A stretch of 32,303 bases of DNA from Clostridia bacterium. Its GTDB lineage: Bacteria; Bacillota; Clostridia; Christensenellales; Borkfalkiaceae. The stretch lies in the NCBI GenBank assembly GCA_017415505.1, contig JAFQGG010000044.1, positions 1-32,303 of the forward strand, in the 5' to 3' direction. Below the pieces are notes generated by a model. The model worked only from the letters and a program-made list of their open reading frames with translations. It had not been told where the DNA came from and did no database searches. The stretch's first letter is position 1; every line of letters begins with the position of its first letter. A program made the translations under genes and the position numbers. This document shows positions 6,178-13,700 of this stretch, piece after piece.

Positions 6178-7026
6178 ATGGCAGATAAGCAAAAAGTGAA
6201 AAGTGTGTTTCGCGTAATCGGGAACGTTCTTTTGTATTTGCTTTTGGGAATCTGTTTGTTCACCGTCGTGTTGACGATCTTGACGAAACGGGATTCGGAC
6301 GGCGCGGCGACGATGTTGGGGTATCAAATGCGCGTCATTCAATCCCCGTCCATGGAGAAGAGTGAACAAACTTGGGATGAGGTAAAGGAATACGATATTA
6401 CCGATTTGCCCGTACGCTCCTTGATTTTTATCAAGGTAGTGCCCGAGGACGAACAGGAAGCGTACGAATGGTACGGGGATATTGAAGTGGGCGACGTGCT
6501 TACTTTCAAGTACGAATACGCGAGCGAACAGCCGACGATCACCCACCGTGTAACGGATATTTTCGAAAACGGCGAGGGCGGGTATACGATCACTCTTGAA
6601 GGGGATAACCAAGGCTCGGAAGAATACCCCTATCAAACGATGGAACAAATTATCCATACGCAAGAAGGCGGGTTTAGCTACGTAATCGGTAAGGTCGTGG
6701 GCAAGAGCAACGCGCTCGGACTGTTCATGTACGCGTTGAAAAGCCCCGCCGGGATCATTTGTTTGATCATTCTCCCTTGCGTAATCGTAATCGTAATGGA
6801 GGTTCTCCGTATCGTGCACGTGCTCGGTGAGGAGAAACGGGAAAAAGCAAAGGAAGCGGAAAAACAAAAAGACGACGAATTGGCGGAGCTTCGCAGAAGG
6901 CTGGCGCAGTTGGAGGGGAATTTGCCTCCCGAACCGCCTACGGAAAATACGACTCCGCAAACGGATGCGGACGGGGCGCAAAGCCCTTCGGACGGTTCGC
7001 CTACGAACGAAAATAACAATAGCTAA
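6178..7026 (+). CDS. sipW: SipW-type (ER-type) signal peptidase I
   Basis: A 282-residue membrane signal peptidase that should cleave the TasA-like neighbour during export. The ribosome site AAGGA is upstream of the ATG. A first transmembrane helix spans about 13-35, followed by the catalytic Ser58 in QSPSME. His123 in THRV replaces the Lys of bacterial-type peptidases, which marks the ER/SipW type, and EGDNQ (141-145) gives the Asp box. A second membrane helix lies at about 190-212. The tail is unusual: a charged coiled coil (about 218-247) and then a Pro/Thr/Asn-rich end not present in Bacillus SipW. The name sipW is used in the family sense, not as proven orthology. Confidence 0.88.
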   Translation: MADKQKVKSVFRVIGNVLLYLLLGICLFTVVLTILTKRDSDGAATMLGYQMRVIQSPSMEKSEQTWDEVKEYDITDLPVRSLIFIKVVPEDEQEAYEWYGDIEVGDVLTFKYEYASEQPTITHRVTDIFENGEGGYTITLEGDNQGSEEYPYQTMEQIIHTQEGGFSYVIGKVVGKSNALGLFMYALKSPAGIICLIILPCVIVIVMEVLRIVHVLGEEKREKAKEAEKQKDDELAELRRRLAQLEGNLPPEPPTENTTPQTDADGAQSPSDGSPTNENNNS

Positions 7027-7044
7027 TTATATTGGAGGTTTCTT

Positions 7045-7818
7045 ATGACCAAAAAATCAGTAAAAACCGTACTTATTGCCATCGCGGCGATCGCGCTTTG
7101 TATCGCGCTTATCGTTGCGGGAAGCTACGCGTTGTTTACGGACAGCACGCCCGTGAAAAACCACTTGCAGGCAGGTAGAATGGAAATGACGTTGAAGCGT
7201 ACGAACCTCGTTGGTAAGAAAATCAACGCCGCGGGTATTCTCGACGATTATACGAACGGCGCGGTCGTAGACTTCACGCGTACGACCACGCGCGATCAAA
7301 ACGTATTCGGATTCACCTTCGATTCCACGACTTCGGACGCGGACGATTTGGCGGATACCGTAACGAACAAGGTCGTTCCCGGCACGACGCTTACCGCGAC
7401 GATGGAATTGGATATGACGGATAGAAGCAACGTTGCGTACGCGTATTGGGTAGAATTCGTCGTAGCGGACGAAACCGGCAAACCCTATAATATAGACGAG
7501 AATAGTAACCACCTCGCCCTCGCGGAACAAATCGTTATTTCTATCAATAACGAAACGCCCGTGAAACTTTCCGAGATTGCGAACAATTCCGCGAAGCTTT
7601 CCTACGGTAGCGAAAGCGCGCCCCTTGGCGAAGTGCACGTGGAAGACGACGCGTCTACACCCAACGTGGACGAAAGCAAAGCGACTTTCACCGTTACCGT
7701 TACCTTCCTTGACGATTTCGTGGGGGCAAACGGTTTGACGAGAGGGGATAACAACGACGCGCAAGGTCAACTCGTAATGTTCGACATGGTTGTGCACGCC
7801 GTACAGCTCGTCGCGTAA
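7045..7818 (+). CDS. TasA/camelysin-like secreted protein with SipW-type signal
   Basis: A 257-residue secreted protein. GGAGG lies eight bases before the ATG. The N-terminus is basic, then hydrophobic (8-27), then GSYALFTDST followed by LQAGRMEMTL. This matches the SipW-dependent signal pattern (AYFTD followed by FTAG), so cleavage near residue 29 is expected. The mature part is rich in Thr, Asp and beta-type repeats, as in TasA fibre proteins and camelysin, and lacks Cys. It lies 18 bases after the SipW-like gene and is the operon's last gene. The likely role is a surface or matrix fibre, by analogy. A protease activity, as once proposed for camelysin, cannot be judged. Confidence 0.85.
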   Translation: MTKKSVKTVLIAIAAIALCIALIVAGSYALFTDSTPVKNHLQAGRMEMTLKRTNLVGKKINAAGILDDYTNGAVVDFTRTTTRDQNVFGFTFDSTTSDADDLADTVTNKVVPGTTLTATMELDMTDRSNVAYAYWVEFVVADETGKPYNIDENSNHLALAEQIVISINNETPVKLSEIANNSAKLSYGSESAPLGEVHVEDDASTPNVDESKATFTVTVTFLDDFVGANGLTRGDNNDAQGQLVMFDMVVHAVQLVA

Positions 7819-7840
7819 GGCAACTGAAAAAAACAAGCGT

Positions 7841-7873
7841 AAAACGGGTGCGTTGAACGGCGTATCCGTTTTG
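7841..7873 (+). terminator. Probable weak terminator after the TasA-like gene
   Basis: AAAACGG (7841-7847) pairs with CCGTTTT (7866-7872), with an imperfect inner stem. The T-run is short, so termination may be leaky. Confidence 0.45.
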
Positions 7874-7951
7874 TCGTACCTAACGAGAGTTAAACCCGCG
7901 ATAGAAATTGTGTAAAACGGGTAAAATTTACCGAAAAGGCGGTAAAAGCGC

Positions 7952-7980
7952 TTGACGGAAACGAAAATAAAGTTTACAAT
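7952..7980 (+). promoter_or_regulatory. Promoter of the cyclophilin-like lipoprotein gene
   Basis: TTGACG (7952-7957), 17 bases, TACAAT (7975-7980). The leader is about 77 nt. Confidence 0.75.
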
Positions 7981-8019
7981 AATATAGTAGATTGGGCGAG
8001 CGTGCAATTTGGCGGTACG

Positions 8020-8058
8020 CCCGCAATAAATTCCTGCGGGAACGCCCGCATTAGGAGG
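8020..8058 (+). promoter_or_regulatory. Alternative hairpins next to the ribosome site
   Basis: CCCGCA (8020-8025) can pair with TGCGGG (8035-8040). The same GCGGG (8036-8040) can instead pair with CCCGC (8045-8049), a hairpin ending four bases before AGGAGG (8053-8058). The two folds exclude each other, which could tune translation. Structure by eye only. Confidence 0.35.
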
Positions 8059-8063
8059 CTTTT

Positions 8064-8888
8064 ATGAAAATGAAAAAAGTGATTAGCGGTGTTTTGGCGA
8101 CGGTGGCTGCGCTCGGTTGCGCGGCGACGATGACCGCCTGCGAAACCTCGCGCCCCGAAGTGGAAATCGTGCTGACCTTCCAAGGCGAAGAGTACGAATT
8201 GAACTACACTTTGTATAGAAAGGTCGCACCTGCGACGGTGGAGCATTTCCTCACGCTCGCGGAAGAGGGTTACTACACCAACCAAAATATTTGCGTGCAC
8301 GATTTCGCCGATTCGAGAATGTATATGGGCGCGTATAAGTACGAGAACGAAACGCTCGTATATCAAAACTATTACGATATCGTAAAGGGCTATGAAAACT
8401 TCTCCGCGACCGTGTTCACGGACAAGGAATCCAAGACTCCCACCTACACGCTGTACGGCGAATTCGCTTCCAACAAATTCAGCGTGGAAAACGGAAAAAA
8501 GAGCGAAACCTACGGTTCGTTGACCATGTATTACACGAATAAGAGCTCGGAAGACCGCGTGTTCGTAGACCATCCCGAAGCGGGCGAAGCTACACGCGAC
8601 TATAAGTACAACAGCGCGACTTCGCAGTTCTTCATTTCCTTGACCGAAGCGGATAAATCCAACTCCTCTTACTGCACTTTCGCTACCCTTGACGAGAGCG
8701 ACGTGGATACGCTCAAAGCGTTGCAAGCGGCGGTGGAAGAGTACGCGGCGGACGAAGACGGCGTGAACCAAATCACGGTGGACGTGGACGAGGACGACCG
8801 CTACGTGGGACAACAAGGCAACGCGCAAACCTACGACGTGCTCACCTCTCCCGTGGTGATCAAGTCCGTAACCGTGAAAAAATTCTAA
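8064..8888 (+). CDS. Cyclophilin-like lipoprotein with degenerate active site
   Basis: A 274-residue exported lipoprotein. AGGAGG is well placed before the ATG. The signal peptide ends in a lipobox-like MTAC (about 23-26). The body follows the cyclophilin peptidyl-prolyl isomerase plan: VEIVLTFQG, then KVAPATVEHFLTLAEEGYY and, near the C-terminus, SQFFISLTEADK followed by FATL. The conserved HRV, GGD and catalytic Arg/Phe/Gln signatures are not recognisable (the segment reads CVHDFADSRMYMGAY), so isomerase activity is doubtful and a binding or structural role is possible. It stands alone between its promoter and a strong terminator. Confidence 0.8.
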   Translation: MKMKKVISGVLATVAALGCAATMTACETSRPEVEIVLTFQGEEYELNYTLYRKVAPATVEHFLTLAEEGYYTNQNICVHDFADSRMYMGAYKYENETLVYQNYYDIVKGYENFSATVFTDKESKTPTYTLYGEFASNKFSVENGKKSETYGSLTMYYTNKSSEDRVFVDHPEAGEATRDYKYNSATSQFFISLTEADKSNSSYCTFATLDESDVDTLKALQAAVEEYAADEDGVNQITVDVDEDDRYVGQQGNAQTYDVLTSPVVIKSVTVKKF

Positions 8889-8898
8889 ATATAAGCAC

Positions 8899-8931
8899 AA
8901 AAAAGCAGGCGCGAACCGCGCCTGCTTTTTT
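8899..8931. terminator. Bidirectional terminator
   Basis: AAAAAGCAGGCGCG (8900-8913) and CGCGCCTGCTTTTT (8917-8930) make a 14-bp stem with A- and T-tracts on both sides. It serves the lipoprotein gene and the converging minus-strand gene at 8975. A second GC hairpin lies at 8940-8960. Confidence 0.85.
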
Positions 8932-8974
8932 CTTTGGTGAACGCGCGCCTTGCGCGCGTTTTCGATTGCAAGAT

Positions 8975-9208
8975 TTACTCGTGGGCGGATAACCAAGCTT
9001 TCGCTTTTTCCGCGCCCATTCTCGAAATATCTTCTTTCGTGTATTTGGATTGCGCTCCGCCGTTCGTGTACAGGAAAAACGAACCGCTTTCCGTTTGATA
9101 GAGCGTTTCTTCGTAGCCCTCGGGCGAACCGAACGCCCCGAAACAAACCTTTTTCACGAGCGTTGCCCGTTCCGTGTCGTAAACTTTCTTACAAATAATT
9201 TTTTGCAT
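8975..9208 (-). CDS. Small conserved-looking hypothetical protein (77 aa)
   Basis: A soluble 77-residue protein that starts MQKIICKKVYDTE and contains GAFGSPEGYEETLYQT and FFLYTNGG, with a C-terminal helix (DISRMGAEKAKAWL). GAGG lies seven bases upstream of the ATG, and a TTGACG-N17-TATAAT promoter lies behind it, so it is a real gene. I recall similar short proteins in Clostridia, but I cannot name a family or function. It ends at the bidirectional terminator. Confidence 0.75.
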   Translation of the reverse strand: MQKIICKKVYDTERATLVKKVCFGAFGSPEGYEETLYQTESGSFFLYTNGGAQSKYTKEDISRMGAEKAKAWLSAHE

Positions 9209-9241
9209 AATAAAACCTCACTTCTTTTTTTTAGCGGTTAT

Positions 9242-9270
9242 ATTATACTACATAAACGGCGCGCCGTCAA
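9242..9270 (-). promoter_or_regulatory. Promoter of the 77-aa gene
   Basis: On the minus strand TTGACG (9270-9265), 17 bases, TATAAT (9247-9242). The spacer begins with the palindrome GGCGCGCC. Confidence 0.75.
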
Positions 9271-9300
9271 GCGGATATGCGTGGGAAATTATGGAGAAAA

Positions 9301-10215
9301 TTAACCTTTTATATCGCAAATTTTTCCGTTTTGTATTTCTACGGCGTAATAGGACAACTCGAACAGCCGTTCTTTCTTTTTGCGGACGAGTCCGCAAACG
9401 CGCGTATCTTCCGTCGGTACGACGGCGACGAAATCCCCCAAAAACGCGGAAAGCTCGCTCGCTTTTTCCGCGAGCTCGCTCGAAAGCATTTCCGCGTAGT
9501 TTGCGCCGATTAAAACGCTTTCGAAAAAGGCGTAGGGCAAAAGCTCGTCGCGAATTTTGCCCGCTTCCGTTTCCCCCGTGCGCGTGCGCGCCTGTTTTAA
9601 TACGCACCGTTTGCGCACGCAGGCGTTTTGGGTAAGCTCGTATTCGCACTCCGCGATCCGTCCTAAGCAGTCGGAGAGGGGAAGCGTTACTTTCAAAACG
9701 CCGTTTTCCACCGAAAAGGCGAGCGTTTTTTCAAGGAATACCCGCTCCCCGTTCGGCGCGAAAACGGCGAGCGTATCGGGCGCGCGAAGAAAGGTAAACT
9801 CTTCGAAAAAGGAAATCTCGCAAACGGCAAAGCAAGGGGGCAGGGTTGCGGTGAAGAAGCTTTGCGGGCTTTGAATCGCTACTTGCACTTTGCCTTGGGC
9901 AAAGACGGTGACGAGCGTATCTTCCCGTTTCGCCTGCGCGATTGGGCGCAGGGTATAATCGCGGGGCGGGAAATCGTAGGCGTAGATAGCGATACCGTCT
10001 TTTAAGAGATAGACCTCGCACCCCTCGGGCGGTTGAAAGCGTATATTCTCGTTGAGAAAAAAGCCGAGCGGGAGGGCGTTTTCGGGCGTGAAACGGATAA
10101 AAAGCCCGTCTTTTAAGGATAGCTCCGCGGTGCGCTCGAAACGGTCGGTGCGCCCGAAATAGGCGTCGTTTACGGTCAACGCGCAAGGTTGAGAAGATAA
10201 AAAACAAATTTTCAT
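9301..10215 (-). CDS. Hypothetical soluble protein (304 aa)
   Basis: No family is recognised. The protein starts MKICFLSSQPCALTVND and has a long beta-rich first part (to about 200) with repeated short strands, some written as sugar- or ligand-sheet-like patterns. A more helical C-terminal part includes LLPYAFFESVLIGANYAEML. No signal peptide or membrane helix is seen. There is no clear ribosome site before the ATG. TACAAT (10221-10226 read on the minus strand) lies only five bases upstream, so the mRNA could be leaderless, although its -35 box is poor; a TTGACA (10270-10265) with a 15-base spacer to TACTAT is the alternative. Terminator read-through cannot be judged. Confidence 0.7.
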   Translation of the reverse strand: MKICFLSSQPCALTVNDAYFGRTDRFERTAELSLKDGLFIRFTPENALPLGFFLNENIRFQPPEGCEVYLLKDGIAIYAYDFPPRDYTLRPIAQAKREDTLVTVFAQGKVQVAIQSPQSFFTATLPPCFAVCEISFFEEFTFLRAPDTLAVFAPNGERVFLEKTLAFSVENGVLKVTLPLSDCLGRIAECEYELTQNACVRKRCVLKQARTRTGETEAGKIRDELLPYAFFESVLIGANYAEMLSSELAEKASELSAFLGDFVAVVPTEDTRVCGLVRKKKERLFELSYYAVEIQNGKICDIKG

Positions 10216-10307
10216 ACTGTATTGTATTCTTTTTTTGCGCGGAATAGTATAAAATGAGAAAATTTGTCAATAATCACCGTGAAAGTTTTTGATCGGAGGA
10301 AAAAACT

Positions 10308-10937
10308 ATGAATAAGATCAACGGTTACACGGAAGAGGAAGCGAAAAATCTCGTCGAGTATATCAAAGAGGGCAAAAGCAGAGGGAAAACGCTTACTTAC
10401 CTGTTCGAAACGTACGGTATGCAACGGGGCAGGGCGAAGGGGAGCGTGCGCAATTATTATTACGCGCTCATGAAAAACGAGAAGCGGGACGAGCGGATCG
10501 TCAAACTCTTGGACGGTTCGCGCCTGTCCGTGGAAAAAATCCGCGCATTCACGCAGGACGAGGCGGACGAGGCGATACGGAGTATTCTCGCTGAAAAGAG
10601 CAAGGGGATATCCGTGCGCCGTGCGATTTTTAACCTTTCGGGTGGCGACGACAAGCTCATGCTCCGCCTGCAAAACAAGTACCGCAACACGCTCAAAAAA
10701 GATCCCGCGCGGATTGCGGCGATCGCGGCGGAACTTGGACTCCCCGACGAATACACGACGCGCCGTTCGGGCGCGCCCGTTCCGCCCTTGCCCGACCGCG
10801 ACTTTATGCGTCGGCGTTTGGAACACGAAATCAATTCCCTGTACGATAGAATCGCGCAAACCTTGAAAACGGAAAACGAGCGTTTACGCAAGGAAAACGC
10901 TCGCTTGAAAGAAGAACTTGCAAACTTCAAATCGTAA
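10308..10937 (+). CDS. Putative DNA-binding protein with two Myb/SANT-like repeats and a coiled coil
   Basis: A 209-residue protein with GGAGG eight bases before the ATG. It has an internal duplication: residues 7-52 (YTEEEAKNLVEYI followed by GKSRGKTL) and 81-126 (FTQDEADEAIRSI followed by EKSKGISV) share aromatic-T-x-x-E-A, a Lys-Ser-x-Gly turn and basic third helices. This resembles the tandem Myb/SANT-like HTH repeats of RsfA-type regulators in Firmicutes. Residues about 168-206 form a leucine-zipper-like coil (TENERLRKENARLKEELA), so it is likely a dimer. It is monocistronic with a terminator at 10939-10962. DNA binding is inference from the repeat pattern. Confidence 0.75.
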   Translation: MNKINGYTEEEAKNLVEYIKEGKSRGKTLTYLFETYGMQRGRAKGSVRNYYYALMKNEKRDERIVKLLDGSRLSVEKIRAFTQDEADEAIRSILAEKSKGISVRRAIFNLSGGDDKLMLRLQNKYRNTLKKDPARIAAIAAELGLPDEYTTRRSGAPVPPLPDRDFMRRRLEHEINSLYDRIAQTLKTENERLRKENARLKEELANFKS

Positions 10938-10938
10938 A

Positions 10939-10962
10939 AAAACGGAGCGAAAGCTCCGTTTT
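10939..10962. terminator. Bidirectional terminator
   Basis: AAAACGGAGC-GAAA-GCTCCGTTTT. It separates the Myb-like gene from the converging minus-strand operon, which ends at 10967. Confidence 0.85.
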
Positions 10963-10966
10963 ATAT

Positions 10967-11713
10967 TTACGCGATAAGCAGGTATACGCCCTCTAAAAGG
11001 ACGAGGTGCAAGGGGTAAAACAAATAGAAGAAATACTTTAACTTCGTCTTGCCCTTTTTGCCGTTATAAAGGAGTAAAATGAGAATCGCGGGGAACGCGT
11101 ACACGGGCAGGGTGACGGGCGCGTAGGAAATCGCGAGCATTCCAAGCCCTACGCCAAGGCACAAAACGCGCAGTAAAAGCGAATCGAGCTTTTTCAACTC
11201 CTCGGGGGCAGGTATGCGGTGAAAGTCAAAAATGCTTGCAAACACGGGGAGCATACACCCCCAAAATCCGTAGTCGATCGTGACCGTTTCGCAAAGCAGG
11301 TAAACGCCGATAACGGTGGCGATAAAGAGCGCGCCCGAAAGAATTTGCTTATAAAGGGGCGAACCGTCGAAGAGCGTTTTCTTGAAAAACTGCATGGCGT
11401 AAACCGTCAGAATGGATAGGGAAAACGTGACGAGTATGCACATATACAAACTGCCGTTATCGAAAAAATAATAGACGGTTTGGCAAACGACGGCGAGCAC
11501 GAACACGAGCAAAAAATGCTTGACTTTGTCGCGCGTGTAGCGACAGCCCTCGGATAGCGCGAACGCGAACAGGGGGAAAGACAGCCTTCCCACGATCCGC
11601 CACGCAAGTACTTGCGGGAAAAACAGCACGCCGATATGATCGACGAGCATGAGCGCGGCGGCTAAAATTTTAAGCGCGTTCGTATTGAGAAAGCGTAGTT
11701 TCATAGGCGTCAT
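10967..11713 (-). CDS. TraX-family membrane protein
   Basis: A 248-residue polytopic membrane protein. The N-terminal pattern LKILAAALMLVDHIG, followed by GRLSFPLFAFALSEG, is the hallmark of TraX-like proteins (PF05857), named for the F-plasmid pilin acetylase. In Firmicutes chromosomes these are common outside conjugation systems and their substrate is unknown. No conjugation genes are nearby. The start at 11713 is chosen because its ATG overlaps the upstream stop as ATGA and GGGAG precedes it; longer (11734) and shorter (11704) starts are possible. It is the last gene of the three-gene operon. A copy of the GCAGGTATGCG motif lies inside it, on the opposite strand. Confidence 0.85.
   Translation of the reverse strand: MTPMKLRFLNTNALKILAAALMLVDHIGVLFFPQVLAWRIVGRLSFPLFAFALSEGCRYTRDKVKHFLLVFVLAVVCQTVYYFFDNGSLYMCILVTFSLSILTVYAMQFFKKTLFDGSPLYKQILSGALFIATVIGVYLLCETVTIDYGFWGCMLPVFASIFDFHRIPAPEELKKLDSLLLRVLCLGVGLGMLAISYAPVTLPVYAFPAILILLLYNGKKGKTKLKYFFYLFYPLHLVLLEGVYLLIA
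11218..11228 (+). repeat. GCAGGTATGCG motif site, antisense to its gene
   Basis: The site is on the plus strand although the gene here runs on the minus strand. The context GGGGGCAGGTATGCGGTGAA is close to that at 5350 and 9836. It encodes RIPAPEE in a loop of the TraX-like protein. Confidence 0.75.
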
Positions 11714-12426
11714 TTCTCCCTTTTTCCAAACCAACCCTTTTTTGGCTTTTCTTCCGCAAGGCTAAGCGCGGTTTCCGCCTGCGTTTGTTTTTCCGCTTTG
11801 CGCGCGTCCTTTTCCGCTTGTTTTTGCGCCTTGCGTTCTTCTTTTTTCGCCTGTTTTTCTTCCTCGCGTTTGGCTTTGAGTTTGCTTAGTAGCGATTTGT
11901 TTTTCTCCGACGGCTTTTCCCATTCCTCTTCGCCTTTCATGCGTTTGAAGAAATTCACCGCGCTAATCACGGCGGAAAAATCCTCTTTCAAGCCGTCGAG
12001 GATAAGCGCGGCGCGCTTTTCGAGTACGGAAATTACCACCTCGAATACCACGCCGAGCACCCAACCTACGATCATGAACGCGAGTTGTACGAGGGCGAGC
12101 AAAGTCACTTCTTGCAAGGTGAAATACAATCCGTAAATAATCAAACCGAGGTTGAAAAACTTAATACCGAGCTTACACCAACGGAAAATTTTCGCTACCT
12201 TTTTTTGTAGGTCTTTTTTGCGCGTATGTACGATAAGATAAAAGACGAAATAAGCGGTGGAGAGAACGAGCAAAACGAGGTTCACCCAAAAATTCCCCGT
12301 GCCGGCAATCATGGCGTATATGAGGTAGGTAATGGAAATTGCCTGCAATACGATATTGCAAACGGTGGCGAAAATCTTGAAATCGTTTATCGTTTTTTTG
12401 AATGCGTTGACCGTGTTGTCTAACAT
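11710..12426 (-). CDS. Membrane protein with long charged C-terminal coil
   Basis: A 238-residue protein with about four hydrophobic helices in residues 18-135 (for example VLQAISITYLIYAMI and FWVNLVLLVLSTAYFVFYLI). A very charged Lys/Glu/Ala coiled-coil tail (about 165-230) follows, predicted to be cytoplasmic, and the protein ends WFGKREK. No family is recognised. AAAGGT precedes the ATG. It sits five bases after the methyltransferase gene and overlaps the TraX-like gene by four bases, so the three are co-translated. The tail suggests binding of RNA, protein or acidic lipids, but this is a guess. Confidence 0.8.
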   Translation of the reverse strand: MLDNTVNAFKKTINDFKIFATVCNIVLQAISITYLIYAMIAGTGNFWVNLVLLVLSTAYFVFYLIVHTRKKDLQKKVAKIFRWCKLGIKFFNLGLIIYGLYFTLQEVTLLALVQLAFMIVGWVLGVVFEVVISVLEKRAALILDGLKEDFSAVISAVNFFKRMKGEEEWEKPSEKNKSLLSKLKAKREEEKQAKKEERKAQKQAEKDARKAEKQTQAETALSLAEEKPKKGWFGKREK

Positions 12427-12431
12427 ATTTT

Positions 12432-13580
12432 TTACCTTTCGTCTTTCGGCGGTTTGCCAAAATATTCGTAAAACCCGCAGGGCAGGTTTGCGTTGAACAG
12501 CTTTTTCTTCTTATCCGCGCGCTTCCCGAAATACCGCTCGAAATCGGGCAGAGAAGTGAGGATATACGCGTTCCAATCGGGAAGTGAACGGAAGGTTTGT
12601 CCAAACTCGCGCATGAGTTTTTGCACCGCCGAGGTATCCGACAGCCGTTCTCCGTAAGGGGGATTGGAAATAAGTACGCCGTATTTTTGCGCGCAGGTAA
12701 ACGCTCGTGCGTCGGCGATTTGGAATCGCACGGCTTTATCCACGCCCGCGCGCTTAGCGTGGTATTTGGCGATAGAAACGGCTTCGGGGGAGATATCCGA
12801 GGCGAAAATACAGGGCTTTGCCGTGCGCAAAACGCCGTCGCGGGCTTCCTCTCTCGCAAGGCTTATCGCGGTCTTGGGCGCGCAAGCCCAAGCCTCGAAA
12901 TCAAAGGCGCGGTTTGCGCCGGGCGCGATTTTGAGCGCCTTCATCGCCGCCTCGATCGGCAAAGTTCCGCTCCCGCAAAAGGGGTCGGCGAACGGTTTTT
13001 CCATATCCCTGTCGGGGTTGTAAAACGAGGAATCGATAAGCCCCGCCGCGAGCGTTTCTTTGAGCGGTGCGCTGTACGCAAGCGAGCGATAACCGCGCTT
13101 GTGCAAGCCGTCGCCCGAGGTGTCGAGCGTGACGGTCACTTCGTCTTTGAAAATGGAAACGCCGATAATCGAGCGCGCGCCCGTTTCGGTAAAAGTTTTC
13201 CTGCCCGAGCGGATTTTGTCGGAAAGACGGCGAATGATCGCCTTTTTCGCTACGCCCCCCGCCGCTTTGACGGCGACGAGTTTGCTTTGCACGCTCTTTC
13301 CGTCCATGAGGATTTTCGAATCGAGCGCGAGCCAACGCTCCCACTCGATCGCGTATACGCCGTCGTATAGCTCGTCGAAGGTTTCCGCGCGGAAGCGCGC
13401 AAGGCGGATAAGCACCCGCTCTCCGCTACGCAGGAACACGTTTAAGCGGGCGATTGCTTGCCAATCGCCCGTAAGCTCGATACGCCCGTTTTCCGCGGGC
13501 GCTTTTTCAAAACCGAGCGTTTGCAGTTGTCGTTTCGTCGCCTGTTCCTGTCCGAACGCGACGGGAATGAGTAATTGCAT
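12432..13580 (-). CDS. THUMP-domain rRNA N2-guanine methyltransferase (RlmL/YpsC-like)
   Basis: A 382-residue class I SAM-dependent RNA methyltransferase of the RlmL N-terminal/YpsC type, expected to methylate a guanine N2 in 23S rRNA. A THUMP-like domain fills about 1-160. The SAM-binding motif I is DPFCGSGT (199-206) and the catalytic motif is NPPYGERL (306-313), typical for N2-guanine methylation. The next in-frame Met is near residue 92, so the start at 13580 is secure. A TTGACA-N16-TATAAT promoter ends six bases before this ATG, so the mRNA should be leaderless. It is the first gene of a three-gene operon. Confidence 0.9.
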   Translation of the reverse strand: MQLLIPVAFGQEQATKRQLQTLGFEKAPAENGRIELTGDWQAIARLNVFLRSGERVLIRLARFRAETFDELYDGVYAIEWERWLALDSKILMDGKSVQSKLVAVKAAGGVAKKAIIRRLSDKIRSGRKTFTETGARSIIGVSIFKDEVTVTLDTSGDGLHKRGYRSLAYSAPLKETLAAGLIDSSFYNPDRDMEKPFADPFCGSGTLPIEAAMKALKIAPGANRAFDFEAWACAPKTAISLAREEARDGVLRTAKPCIFASDISPEAVSIAKYHAKRAGVDKAVRFQIADARAFTCAQKYGVLISNPPYGERLSDTSAVQKLMREFGQTFRSLPDWNAYILTSLPDFERYFGKRADKKKKLFNANLPCGFYEYFGKPPKDER

Positions 13581-13586
13581 ACTTTT

Positions 13587-13614
13587 ATTATAAAGATTTT
13601 TGAAAATTTGTCAA
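13587..13614 (-). promoter_or_regulatory. Promoter predicting a leaderless mRNA
   Basis: On the minus strand TTGACA (13614-13609), 16 bases, TATAAT (13592-13587), then six bases and the ATG at 13580. Normal spacing places the RNA start at or within a base or two of the A of the start codon. Confidence 0.85.
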
Positions 13615-13642
13615 GACGATAGGGGGGATTTTGCAAAAAAAG

Positions 13643-13688
13643 CCCGCTTCGTTGCCTGTCAAAGATTGACAATCTTGGCGCAAGCGGG
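13643..13688. promoter_or_regulatory. Nested dyad overlapping the queH promoter
   Basis: CCCGCTT (13643-13649) mirrors AAGCGGG (13682-13688), GCC (13654-13656) mirrors GGC (13677-13679), and the centre is AAGATT-GAC-AATCTT (13662-13676). The inner dyad covers the -35 box TTGACA, so a bound protein would block or recruit polymerase. As RNA it would fold into one long hairpin. Confidence 0.5.
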
Positions 13689-13694
13689 TATAAT
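13666..13694 (+). promoter_or_regulatory. queH promoter predicting a leaderless mRNA
   Basis: TTGACA (13666-13671), 17 bases, TATAAT (13689-13694), then six bases and the ATG at 13701. There is no ribosome site. Confidence 0.88.
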
Positions 13695-13700
13695 ATAGAT

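Noticed and set aside
10967-11713. Conjugation system suggested by a TraX-like gene
   Set aside because: No relaxase, coupling protein, pilin or type IV secretion genes are in the window; chromosomal TraX-like genes are common in Firmicutes.
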